This document shows positions 7,689-15,622 of a stretch of DNA of 33,708 bases, piece after piece. Positions within the stretch are counted from its first letter, which is position 1, and each line of letters starts with the position of its first letter. The DNA lies in the NCBI RefSeq assembly GCF_022829605.1, contig NZ_JAKSYD010000007.1:1-33708 (forward strand), in the 5' to 3' direction. The notes under the pieces are model-generated. The model was not told where the DNA came from. It made no database searches and saw nothing but the letters and a program-made list of their open reading frames with translations. Source of the DNA: Methylobacterium sp. E-065 (GTDB lineage Bacteria > Pseudomonadota > Alphaproteobacteria > Rhizobiales > Beijerinckiaceae). The translations under genes were made by a program, and so were the position numbers.

Positions 7689-9735
7689 AGCGGCCCTCAT
7701 CCTTGAAGCGGACGAACGCGGCAGCGCCTTCGGCCATGCGCTTTTCCCAGGCGTCCGCTGAACTGATCGACGGAAGCCGGCCACGCTCTTTCTTGAACCG
7801 CACGGCACGCACGGCCAGCTCTTTCGCCTCTGCTGGCGTCAGCGCGGTCCGCTTGGCGGCAATCGCCGCAGCGACCTGCTTCAGGCTGTCCTCACTCATG
7901 GTTTTAGCAAGGATCGAGTAGGCTTCGCCGAAAGGATTGATCCGATCGATCAGGTCAATGTCCAGTTCACGCACGTCCATCGCGAACTTGCGGACGCCAT
8001 CGACAAAGGCCGTGTTAGCGCCCTCCTCGCTCAGGGAACCGCCGGAAGCGACCTCCTTAGCTTTTTGCGTGAAATTGAGCGCCGCCACGGCATGCTGACG
8101 AACGGCCTCCTGGTCTTCTTCGGCCAAGTGCGGAAATTTATCCTTGATGATTTTGCCCATCCGCTGCTGGGTCAGCTCCTCCGGCACTAGCTCCGGGTCG
8201 AAGATCCCCCGCTCGATCGTCGTCTTGTCCTGAACGAAAGCCGCAATCACCTCGTTCAGATCCTCCTGACAAACGCGTATCGCCTCCTCGCTCTTGGGCA
8301 TCACCAGCCCTTTTATCTCGATCTGGATTGTACCATTCGGATGAACGCCGACATTGCATTTGTCGGTTTCGTAGCCGCGTTCGCCATATTCGACGCCGAT
8401 GACCGGGCCACTCTGCGGATTTTTCGGCCTGAATTCGAAGCGTGGCACAAGCACCTGCTCCATCAGCAGGCTGGCCGCTATGGCTTTCAGCGTATCGTTG
8501 ACGGCCTCGGTGACAATATCGTCTGCAGCAGCTGGTTCAGCGATCAGGTTGGAGAAGCGCGCCCGCGTTTTGCCCGGCGCGTCGCGGGTCGCTCGACCGA
8601 TGATCTGCACGATCTCGGTAAGACTGGAGCGGTAGCCGACCGTTAGAGCGTGTTCGCACCAGATCCAGTCGAACCCCTCCTTCGCCATGCCAAGAGCGAT
8701 TATAATATCGACGTGGTCGCGATTATTTTTCTGCCGATAATCCTTAAGTGCAGCGGAGACACGGTCGCGCTTGACGGGGTCATCATCGACCAGATCGGCA
8801 ATGCGTAGGACGCGTCCGTCCGGAGCAGCGACGAGCTGGAAGCCCGTGGCTGGGTCGGTCCCCTGCCACGAGCCCAACGTCTCTATGATATGCTCAACTT
8901 CTTTGATTTTGTCCTTAGTACTCTCGCGCGAATTGACGTTCGGAATGTGGATAATCGTCTTCTCAGTCGGGTTCAGCACCTTCAAAATGTCGTCGGCATA
9001 GGAGTCAGAATAAAAGAAGTAACCAATATCCAGCTGCTTCAGATGTTCATAGCCGTTTAGCTGTTCGTAATAGGTGTAGGTGACGCTCTCAAACTTTCCC
9101 TCATCCTGCGGCGACAGCACGGCCTCCGCGTCACCCCGGAAATACGAGCCGGTCATCGCAACGATATGCACCCGGTCACGAGCAATGAAGTCGCCAAGAT
9201 GCAAGCCAAGCTTGTTCTCGGGATTGGCTGAGACGTGGTGAAACTCGTCAACCGCGATCAGGCGGTCATCGAACGCTTCGATCCCAAATTTATCAACGGC
9301 GAAGCGGAAGGTCGCATGGGTGCAAACCAGCACCTTATCATTGCTCCCAAGGAACGCACCGACCGAACCGACCTTGCCGCCGTTGTCGTTGCCTGGAGCA
9401 TCGCAGAGGTTCCACTTCGGCTCAACATGCCAATCAGCCCAGAAGCCATGCTTGCTCAGCGGTTCGTCGTGAAAGCTAGAGCCAATCGATTTCTCCGGCA
9501 CGACGATAATTGCCTGCTTCAGCCCCTGATTGGTAAGCTTGTCGAGCGCGACGAACATAAGCGCGCGGCTTTTGCCCGAGGCCGGCGGCGATTTGATCAA
9601 AAGATACTGCTCGCCGCGTTTCTCGAAAGCGCGCTCCTGCATCGGCCGCATGCCGAATTCATTGGCTTTGGTAGAGCTTCCATTTCCAGCATAGGAAACT
9701 GAAACAGAAGGTACCGATTTGATAGAAATTGTCAC
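7681..9735 (-). CDS. DEAD/DEAH-type SF2 helicase/translocase (684 aa)
   Basis: SF2 ATPase motifs are clear: Walker A SPPASGKS (49-56), motif II AVDEFHH (DEFH 163-166), motif III-like MTGSYF (194-199) and motif VI QIIGRATRD (377-385). The region after ~420 is an uncharacterised accessory domain ending in a helical segment. The GTG start (9735) overlaps the methyltransferase stop by four bases, and the stop region overlaps the nuclease start, so all three proteins are made in coupled fashion. In restriction-like systems such an ATPase translocates DNA or remodels it for the nuclease. The motif II form DEFH rather than DEAD/DEAH is noteworthy. Motor assignment is firm; DNA specificity is unknown. 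Confidence 0.9.
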   Translation of the reverse strand: MTISIKSVPSVSVSYAGNGSSTKANEFGMRPMQERAFEKRGEQYLLIKSPPASGKSRALMFVALDKLTNQGLKQAIIVVPEKSIGSSFHDEPLSKHGFWADWHVEPKWNLCDAPGNDNGGKVGSVGAFLGSNDKVLVCTHATFRFAVDKFGIEAFDDRLIAVDEFHHVSANPENKLGLHLGDFIARDRVHIVAMTGSYFRGDAEAVLSPQDEGKFESVTYTYYEQLNGYEHLKQLDIGYFFYSDSYADDILKVLNPTEKTIIHIPNVNSRESTKDKIKEVEHIIETLGSWQGTDPATGFQLVAAPDGRVLRIADLVDDDPVKRDRVSAALKDYRQKNNRDHVDIIIALGMAKEGFDWIWCEHALTVGYRSSLTEIVQIIGRATRDAPGKTRARFSNLIAEPAAADDIVTEAVNDTLKAIAASLLMEQVLVPRFEFRPKNPQSGPVIGVEYGERGYETDKCNVGVHPNGTIQIEIKGLVMPKSEEAIRVCQEDLNEVIAAFVQDKTTIERGIFDPELVPEELTQQRMGKIIKDKFPHLAEEDQEAVRQHAVAALNFTQKAKEVASGGSLSEEGANTAFVDGVRKFAMDVRELDIDLIDRINPFGEAYSILAKTMSEDSLKQVAAAIAAKRTALTPAEAKELAVRAVRFKKERGRLPSISSADAWEKRMAEGAAAFVRFKDEGRYE

Positions 9736-12497
9736 GCGCTAGCCTCCGTCCTCTTTTTGACTGTCCCCTGGCTGGCGGACATTTTAGTGTAAAGCTCGAA
9801 GAGTTTTTCAAGCCGCTCAGTATCATTCTTAAATCGACGTCCAATATAGATACGTTCTAATACTTCATCGTTGCGTTCATGTACCTCGCGTAGATCATTA
9901 GGCATCGCCTCAGGATCATATAGTTCAGCTATCGTTGCGGGAAAATGACCCTCACGCACGAACAGAATACTTTCAGCACATTGGGCAAGATCCAACTTGT
10001 TTTTCTCTGTTAACATAGGAAGTGGGAATGTATTCCATCCCAAGGTATTTGAATATGAAAAGTCCATTCTCATTCGCACGCAAACTGTGGCAATCCAAAC
10101 AAGATGCATCCGACTTGCAATAATCGAAAGCAACCAAGGCTCCGGGTTATAAATCACCGCTGCTCTATCTGAAACTACAGTCGAGTCGTCGACTAGCCCA
10201 CTTGGTAGATAAGGCCGTCTCTCGGACGAAACTCGGGGAACGATGAGAGCAGTGCCAGCTCGATGGGGAGCAAAAACGAAACGGTGCGGCGTTTTGGCAT
10301 TCGCGTTTGCCTGTGACCCCTTACTTTCGCTTCGCAGTTTCCGGACATTATCCAAACGATCTCGCAGGATCGGTATCGAATTTGCTTCCGCTAATTCATC
10401 ATCTTCAATCCAAAAACAAAATCTGGCTGCGCCTCCAATGAATTCACTAGAACCTACATACATCTTAACGAATTTTTTTATTTCAGGGTTTTCTTTAATA
10501 AGCTGTTCTTTTTCGAAATGGCTTATAATAAGATTCCCGCCGTCAGTAGGCTTGTTACCGTAGTCCATTCTAGGGAGACCATTAATCGGCCTGGACATTT
10601 TTGTGACTATAATATTACCCATTGGTATTAGATATGGACCTATGTTATCAACGAGCCGCATTTCATCTTTTTCGTAAACGGCCTTCTTTTTATTAGTGGC
10701 CCTAGAAATTCCGACGATAACAACTGTTACGCCCGCGTTTGAGCTTGCTAAATTGCTCCAATGAAAAGGCCTATGCGCGAACGATATTACTAGACCTCTT
10801 TCAAAAATTAGAGGCCATATCATGGCCACTTGTTCGCCCTGACAAATCGATTTTGTAGCCACAAAAGCACACTCTGCATGAGGTACTAAGCGAATAAATT
10901 CAGCTCCTTTTAAGTACCATGCAGCAACGTAATCTAGATCCTTGAAACTTGATGACTGCCCCTTAAAAAGAGAAGATAAATCTTCCTGCTGCTCAGCGTT
11001 TCGCCAACGACTGCCCAGATACGGAGGGTTGCCGCAGATATATGTTTCGCCGCCTTCATTCTCAAAATCGATCTGTGCTTGATTGAGTGGCGTATGAAAT
11101 AGATCATCGGCATGATGCTTGACGTCAGTTCCGGTGGGCGGGCAGATGCTCAGCCAATCGAGGCGCAAGGCGTTCCCACAGGTGATCCAGTTTTGTGCGT
11201 CAAGCGGTAAAAAATCGCGAAGTGCTTCTCTCTGACCTCGATAAGTAACGTCGCTCTGATATTCGGCAATAATTAGCGCCAGACGGGCAATCTCTGCAGG
11301 AAAATCGCGTAGCTCGATCCCGCGAAAGTTGGTCAGAGGAATTTCCGTGGACCGGTCGGCCTCCCCACGGCGACGATTGATCTCCGCCTCAACGGCCCGC
11401 ATTTCCTTGTAGGCGATGACCAAAAAGTTGCCGGAACCGCAGGCCGGGTCGAACACACGGATCTTCGATATGCGCTTTCGCAGGTTGAGCAGCATACGCG
11501 CATTGTCGCCAGCCTCGTCCAGCTTCTCGCGCAGATCATTAAGGAAAAGCGGGTTCAGTACCTTTAGAATGTTCGGCACACTGGTGTAATGCATACCAAG
11601 CGCGCCACGTTCATCATCGTCAGCGACAGCCTGGATCATCGAGCCGAAGATATCCGGGTTGATTTTCTTCCAATCGAGCCTACCAATGTGCAGGAGGAAC
11701 GACCGGGCCAGGCGGTTGAAGCGCGGCACATCCGTACTGCCCGAAAACAAGCCGCCGTTCACGTAGGGAAAACGGTCAGCCCAACGAGGAACGCCTGCGT
11801 TCGTTCGGTCATCCATCTTGGTGTTCATGGCGAGAAACAACGAGCTGATCACCTCATGGGTGTTAGTTGAGTCCTTGGCGCTCATAGTTTCGATAGCCAA
11901 GGTAAAAGCACCATCTCCCGCAAAAATGTCGGTGTCTTCAGCAAAGAAGCAGAAGATCAGCCTCGCCATGAAATGATTCATGTCAGGGCGGCGTTCGGCG
12001 GTTCCCCAGTCAGGATTGTCTTTCAGCAGCTCAACGTAAAGCTTGTTGAGTCGGCTTGTCGCTCGTATGTCGAAGGAGCTTTCGCGAACCTGCCTGACCG
12101 TGGTGATGCCAGCCAACGGCAGGAAAAAGCCGAAATGGTTCGGGAAATCCGAATAGGTACAGGCGACTGGCGCGTCATCGGATGTTACGTCTTCCGCCTC
12201 GAACAAGTCCCCGTCGGTTGCCAGCACGAACCGCGCTTTTGACCTTGCCGTTGCAGGACTATCCTTCAGGCGCGCAAGTGTATTTGAGACTTCGCCGGGG
12301 CTGCAGGTCGCTATATGAATGTTGTTTGTTTGAAGAACACCACCTATATCTGATTTGTTTGAGGCGCCGCTGCGAAGACGCTTGAGAGTCGTTTCCTTGT
12401 TGCCAAATGCTTCAAGAAAAGCATATGGGAATTCGGCAGCATCAAACGGACGCTCAGCTAAAATGGATATTGCTTCTTCGATCTCGACGGCGTTCAT
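9732..12497 (-). CDS. Class I N6-adenine DNA methyltransferase (921 aa)
   Basis: SAM-binding motif I VFDPACGSGNF (about 348-358) and catalytic motif IV GNPPYLG (NPPY 490-493) identify a gamma-type N6-adenine DNA methyltransferase. The ~340 residues before the catalytic domain and ~350 after it resemble the layout of large MmeI/type IIL- or type I-like enzymes, with a target-recognition region expected after residue 600. The N-terminal segment ARFVLATDGDLFEAED could be a relict nuclease-like fold, but I cannot see a clear PD-(D/E)xK set. It heads the operon with helicase and GIY-YIG nuclease (four-base overlap). The gene is AT-richer in its second half than the backbone, suggesting transfer. 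It probably marks self DNA. Confidence 0.9.
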   Translation of the reverse strand: MNAVEIEEAISILAERPFDAAEFPYAFLEAFGNKETTLKRLRSGASNKSDIGGVLQTNNIHIATCSPGEVSNTLARLKDSPATARSKARFVLATDGDLFEAEDVTSDDAPVACTYSDFPNHFGFFLPLAGITTVRQVRESSFDIRATSRLNKLYVELLKDNPDWGTAERRPDMNHFMARLIFCFFAEDTDIFAGDGAFTLAIETMSAKDSTNTHEVISSLFLAMNTKMDDRTNAGVPRWADRFPYVNGGLFSGSTDVPRFNRLARSFLLHIGRLDWKKINPDIFGSMIQAVADDDERGALGMHYTSVPNILKVLNPLFLNDLREKLDEAGDNARMLLNLRKRISKIRVFDPACGSGNFLVIAYKEMRAVEAEINRRRGEADRSTEIPLTNFRGIELRDFPAEIARLALIIAEYQSDVTYRGQREALRDFLPLDAQNWITCGNALRLDWLSICPPTGTDVKHHADDLFHTPLNQAQIDFENEGGETYICGNPPYLGSRWRNAEQQEDLSSLFKGQSSSFKDLDYVAAWYLKGAEFIRLVPHAECAFVATKSICQGEQVAMIWPLIFERGLVISFAHRPFHWSNLASSNAGVTVVIVGISRATNKKKAVYEKDEMRLVDNIGPYLIPMGNIIVTKMSRPINGLPRMDYGNKPTDGGNLIISHFEKEQLIKENPEIKKFVKMYVGSSEFIGGAARFCFWIEDDELAEANSIPILRDRLDNVRKLRSESKGSQANANAKTPHRFVFAPHRAGTALIVPRVSSERRPYLPSGLVDDSTVVSDRAAVIYNPEPWLLSIIASRMHLVWIATVCVRMRMDFSYSNTLGWNTFPLPMLTEKNKLDLAQCAESILFVREGHFPATIAELYDPEAMPNDLREVHERNDEVLERIYIGRRFKNDTERLEKLFELYTKMSASQGTVKKRTEASA

Positions 12498-12719
12498 GCC
12501 ACAGATTTCCGAGTTTTAAGTGCTATTGTCTTCAAAGCTATTCCGGCTCCCCGCAGACAATTATCAAGATCTGATATGACGTTCCCCAAGGGCGCCCTTC
12601 CATGAAGCTTAACCGTAGCTGGTTTACGCTTGTGTCCGCTAGCCCCTTCGAGTGCCCCGCGTTGTCGGCTTAGGGAAATGGTAGCGTCTCCTCCACTACG
12701 TGATGGCGCAGGGGGGATC

Positions 12720-12974
12720 ATGGAGAGGCGCATAATTTCGGTCGAACAGGCCGAGGCGGAAAATCCCGGCGTCCCATCCGTCCCAGACCTCGCCAAGCCC
12801 TTCGGGGGCGTCAATGGTCAGTGGGAACGGCTCAAGGCGGCGATGCGGCCGGGCGATGACCTGGTTGCCTTCAACAGCCCTTTCGAAAGTTGGCGAGCTC
12901 GCTGCGGCCGTCGCGGCGTCGCCCTGGTGCGGGACGGCGAAACCGTTTTGGAAGTCGTCACGATGCTGAACTGA
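12720..12974 (+). CDS. Small hypothetical protein (84 aa)
   Basis: The product begins MERRIISVEQAEAENPGVPS and has the composition of a real soluble protein (FNSPFESWRARCGRRGVALV, then an acidic/hydrophobic end). The ATG at 12720 is preceded by a purine-rich AGGGGGG at the right spacing. It converges on the metallophosphoesterase gene with a 12-base gap and diverges from the methyltransferase operon. The 12498-12719 interval between them should hold both promoters. No function recognised. Confidence 0.6.
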   Translation: MERRIISVEQAEAENPGVPSVPDLAKPFGGVNGQWERLKAAMRPGDDLVAFNSPFESWRARCGRRGVALVRDGETVLEVVTMLN

Positions 12975-12986
12975 AGGCAGGCGGGG

Positions 12987-13718
12987 CTACGCCTCGAACG
13001 TCAGGTGCGGATCGTGGTCGCGGCCGTCATATCCGGCCGGATTGCAGAGGATGCGGGTAGCGCCCAGGCGATAGTCGGACCTGGCATGGATATGGCCATG
13101 AACCCACAGGCTGGGGCGGCGGTCCAGGATCAGGCGTTCCAGGTCGGTCGCGTAGTAGTGGCTCAAGGCATCCCCCTCCTCCGCTTCAGGGAGCGATCGG
13201 CGGGACGGCGCAAAGTGGGTCATGACGATTCCGCCCGCCTCGATGCGCTCGGTCAGGAACCGCACCTGCTCAGCATGGCGGGCCTTTACGCCCTCGACGG
13301 TCAGGCCGCGCACACGGCGGAAATCGTTCATCCCCTCTTGGCATTCCCGCTCGATCTCCGGATTGCCGCCGTCGAAGTCGGTCCAGAGGGTGCAGGCGGT
13401 CACGCCGAACGCTTGGAAGGCCGGCCCGAAGCGATAATTGTCCCGCACGGCCGGGGCAGTCTCGTCGTCCCACTCCCCGCCATAGCCGTAATGGTTGCCG
13501 GGAATGTCGACCACGGCATTGAAGCGGTCGCACAGGCGGTCGATCACGGCCCGGTAGATGTTGCGGCGGCGGTATGAACCGGTGTCGCCGGCGAGCAGCA
13601 GGACGGTGTCCCGGTCGTCAGGCATGGGCGGCAACAGCCGGTCGATATGCTTCCCTGCCTTGTAGGGGTTTTCCGGCCAGAATTCCGAATGAACGTCAGA
13701 GACAAGCCGGTAGCGCAT
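12987..13718 (-). CDS. Calcineurin-like metallophosphoesterase (243 aa)
   Basis: All signature motifs of the metallophosphoesterase superfamily are present in order: SDVHSEF (D8, H10), LAGDTGS (D45), PGNHYGYG (N75, H76), an MTHFAPS histidine near residue 167, and WVHGHIHARSDY with the closing GHIH. These bind the two-metal centre for phosphoester hydrolysis. Length is typical of small soluble members. The substrate cannot be told from sequence; family members hydrolyse phosphoproteins, nucleotides, DNA ends or cyclic nucleotides. It is followed 12 bases upstream by another leftward small gene (13731-14057), which is likely co-transcribed with it. Accessory plasmid cargo of unknown role. Confidence 0.9.
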   Translation of the reverse strand: MRYRLVSDVHSEFWPENPYKAGKHIDRLLPPMPDDRDTVLLLAGDTGSYRRRNIYRAVIDRLCDRFNAVVDIPGNHYGYGGEWDDETAPAVRDNYRFGPAFQAFGVTACTLWTDFDGGNPEIERECQEGMNDFRRVRGLTVEGVKARHAEQVRFLTERIEAGGIVMTHFAPSRRSLPEAEEGDALSHYYATDLERLILDRRPSLWVHGHIHARSDYRLGATRILCNPAGYDGRDHDPHLTFEA

Positions 13719-13730
13719 GGCAGGAGGAAT

Positions 13731-14057
13731 TCAGTGCCAGTGATAATCGATGCCTTCGAGCATGGCGTGCGTCGTCTCCCTGGACGACTGCAAATGCGCC
13801 GCCTCGGCATCGGCCTGGGATAGTTGCGCCGGATGCGGGACGACATACAGGCCCGCGCCGGCATATCCGTCACGCTGCACGTCATCGATGGCCTTGTTGG
13901 CTATCACGCCAAACAGGTTATCGGCGCAGGCAGGGCAGGCATCGACATAAGGAACAAGCGCCCGGTAGGCAGCAGCGATCAGCTCTCTTGCCAGCTCGCG
14001 CCCGTCGATCACGCCGCGCTCGTCAGGCTCGATGTTCCAGGCCAACTCGAAGGGCAT
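13731..14057 (-). CDS. Hypothetical protein (108 aa)
   Basis: The product begins MPFELAWNIEPDERGVIDGR. It contains VDACPACADNLF, a C-x2-C pair that is not repeated, so a metal site is not well supported. It is otherwise helical and acidic. It sits 12 bases upstream of the metallophosphoesterase on the same strand, probably as one transcript. No domain recognised. The preceding interval (14058-14267) holds a short GGGTCG/CGACCC hairpin at 14206-14220 lacking a T-run and nothing else I can identify. Confidence 0.6.
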   Translation of the reverse strand: MPFELAWNIEPDERGVIDGRELARELIAAAYRALVPYVDACPACADNLFGVIANKAIDDVQRDGYAGAGLYVVPHPAQLSQADAEAAHLQSSRETTHAMLEGIDYHWH

Positions 14058-14267
14058 AGGCGTCTCCCCAGCCGGAATTTGAGAAGGTTAGACCGGATAG
14101 GCACGGCGGCACCATGCCGATGCGCTGAAAGGCATCTATCCAGTCGGGGCGGAAATGGCCCGCAAATGCGATTTAAAGCCCGTACAGGGGCGCGAGATTT
14201 TTCAGGGGTCGGAGCGACCCGAAAACAGAAAGAGCCTACAGGCGCGAAAAAAATCCGGGGTAGGCGG

Positions 14268-14474
14268 TCAATCCACAACGGACCGCATAGGCGCGCCGCG
14301 CGCCAGCACTTCCCCGTCCTCGGTCTGCCAGAACTTCATGCCCTTCATGCAGTCCGGCACGTCCGGTAACCGATCCTCGACCGGAATCCCTGTAGCGTCG
14401 GGCGGCAGGAGGTAGGTCTTCCGCTTCGTGATGATGGCCGTCCACGGCCGGAAATCCGCATGGATGACGGTCAC
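14268..14474 (-). CDS. Small hypothetical protein downstream of the HigA-like gene (68 aa)
   Basis: Starts at GTG 14474, overlapping the stop of the HigA-like gene (GTGA), so it is translated with it. The sequence MTVIHADFRPWTAIITKRKT and a short LARGAPMRSVVD tail match no family I know. It is small and basic, but downstream placement is the reverse of classical HigBA order and its sequence shows no RelE/HigB features, so I do not call it a toxin. Function unknown. Confidence 0.55.
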   Translation of the reverse strand: MTVIHADFRPWTAIITKRKTYLLPPDATGIPVEDRLPDVPDCMKGMKFWQTEDGEVLARGAPMRSVVD

Positions 14475-14803
14475 GACAGACCCGGCAACTGGTCGGGTTT
14501 GGGCTGCGGGACGTAGCGGGCGACCTTGATTTGATCCTCGCGGCCGCGCGCCTGGGCGATGTCGAACGCGTTCTGCATCCGCATCAACGTGTCCATCTTC
14601 ACGCCGAACGCTTTTTCGATCCGCAGGGCCATGTCGGCCGACAGGGACACGCGCTCGTTCAGCAGCTGGGAGAGGGTCGGCCTGGTCACGCCAAGAATTT
14701 CGGCGCCCTCGGTGACGGAAAGCCTGTGCGCCCCGATGATTTCCGTTCGTATAAAACTGCCGGGATGGGCAGGATTCTTCATTGTGTAGATTTCGTCGTC
14801 CAT
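14471..14803 (-). CDS. HigA-like XRE-family regulator/antitoxin (110 aa)
   Basis: Contains the HigA/VapI signature: NPAHPGSFIRTEIIGAH, then the Xre helix-turn-helix LSVTEGAEILGVTRPTLSQL, the NERVSLSADMALRIEKAFG segment and MDTLMRMQNAFDI. Such proteins bind operator DNA and neutralise a HigB mRNA interferase. I start at ATG 14803 because AGG lies seven bases upstream; ATG 14782 (MKNPAHPG) is the usual family start but has no visible ribosome-binding site here. No higB-like gene is found beside it, so this is an orphan regulator or the toxin has been lost. It faces the origin region. Confidence 0.8.
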   Translation of the reverse strand: MDDEIYTMKNPAHPGSFIRTEIIGAHRLSVTEGAEILGVTRPTLSQLLNERVSLSADMALRIEKAFGVKMDTLMRMQNAFDIAQARGREDQIKVARYVPQPKPDQLPGLS

Positions 14804-15031
14804 AATCCGGCCTATCGAGATTCTAAAGAGTTTAGCAGGGGGTTCGGTGTCGTGTAAAGCAACGCCGAACACTCACCGCAACACTTCTCCTGCTGAGCCC
14901 CTTTCTTTCTTATGCCTTTGTTTGATCCCAAGCCGGAGGCGAAGAAGAACATGCCTTCGTCCCGAACAATTATGATGCAGCACGTAAGGACGGACCAGTC
15001 ACCCCGCCAGGGGCCGCAGCGTTAGCGGAGG

Positions 15032-15190
15032 ACGGCGAAGCCGTTGACGGCCCGTCCGTCGTGCTACGATTGGTGCATCGGGCAATCATAAAAGTATCGG
15101 GCGCAGCCCGATTCCGATTCTCTGACCGCGTTAGCGGTCCTTTCATTGAGGCGGGCGTAAGCCCGTCCGCTTACGGCCCGTCAGGGCCGT
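15032..15190. repeat. Array of six short hairpins
   Basis: Six perfect small inverted repeats occur within 159 bases: ACGGC-GAA-GCCGT (15032-15044), GACGG/CCGTC (15046-15060), ATCGGGC-GCA-GCCCGAT (15096-15112), GACCGC-GTTA-GCGGTC (15124-15139), CGGGC-GTAA-GCCCG (15152-15165) and ACGGCCC-GTCA-GGGCCGT (15173-15190). Five of the six have tight G..A loops of 3-4 bases. The density is far above chance. They could form a folded RNA or a folded single strand beside the origin, for example a single-strand initiation site. Confidence 0.6.
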
Positions 15191-15226
15191 CTCTTCTGCG
15201 TCAAGGATCGTCACCCGTATGGGCGG
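15173..15226 (+). repeat. Dispersed element II, copy A
   Basis: A perfect hairpin ACGGCCC-GTCA-GGGCCGT is followed by CTCTTC, GCGTCA and GGATCGTCACCCGTATGG. The same order (hairpin with different stem, then CTCTTC, GCGTCA, CGATCGTCACCGTATGG) is seen at 30672-30730 in the same orientation. The stems differ while the 3' block is conserved, suggesting a functional element and not a recent duplication. Function unknown. Confidence 0.5.
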
Positions 15227-15374
15227 CGACGAAGTGCCGGGGTCGGCATGACTCTAGAGCCTGTCCGCGATCAGCGGGACGCCCGGTTATCCGCTTCTTC
15301 TTCTTTCAATGATTCAAAAGATTCTAAGATTCCGGGCCGGATCAAACAGCTGGATCAATGGCTTGTAACTTTAA

Positions 15375-15622
15375 TTATGAGGTTTCCGGGGACTCCTGTG
15401 AGGAATTCGGGGAAAAACACCCTCTTACTATGAGAGATTCGGGGCGTACTATGAGGAATTCGGGGCGTTATTATGAGGTTTCCGGGGATGGTATGGTAAA
15501 TCTCCGTTAACTTATCCACAGGCTCCCCCTCCAACTATGAGGTTTTCGGGGAAGCCCCTCCGGCGCCTGCAAGTGCCTGATTTCATAGGCACCGGCACGC
15601 ACCAACTATGAGGTTTTCGGGG
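15375..15622 (+). other. oriV: Origin of replication: seven iterons plus DnaA box
   Basis: Seven 17-base iterons read rightward, consensus CTATGAGGTTTTCGGGG with variants TTATGAGGTTTCCGGGG and CTATGAGGAATTCGGGG: 15375-15391, 15396-15412, 15428-15444, 15449-15465, 15471-15487, 15535-15551 and 15606-15622. The first five are spaced 20-32 bases apart, roughly two to three helical turns, as for Rep_3 initiator binding. A perfect DnaA box lies among them, and AT-rich sequence flanks the left end. The last iteron overlaps the rep stop codon. Rep binding is inferred from family knowledge. Confidence 0.85.
15512..15520 (+). promoter_or_regulatory. DnaA box
   Basis: TTATCCACA, an exact match to the high-affinity DnaA-binding nonamer, lies between iterons 5 and 6. 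It is expected to recruit host DnaA to the plasmid origin. Confidence 0.8.

Larger units (their letters stand above)
14804..15374. other. Non-coding region between the HigA-like gene and the iterons
   Basis: No convincing protein-coding gene. The left part has the promoter for the leftward HigA-like gene. The middle (15032-15190) is a dense run of short perfect hairpins. From 15173 to 15226 lies one copy of an element repeated at 30672-30730. The right end (15290-15374) is AT-rich and abuts the first iteron, so it may be the strand-opening region of the origin. Confidence 0.6.

Noticed and set aside
12494..12814. A 106-codon leftward frame ending in an ATGA overlap with the methyltransferase start
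   Set aside because: Its first half is the complement of the better supported rightward 84-aa gene at 12720, and the product is low-complexity. The overlap is probably chance, though a short leader peptide in 12498-12719 cannot be excluded.
14268..14474. Toxin partner of the HigA-like protein
   Set aside because: The 68-aa product has no RelE/HigB features and follows the regulator, where higB normally precedes higA.
15375..15622. CRISPR array reading of the repeated CTATGAGGTTTTCGGGG units
   Set aside because: Units are 17 bp with irregular short spacers beside a Rep_3 gene and a DnaA box; they are iterons.
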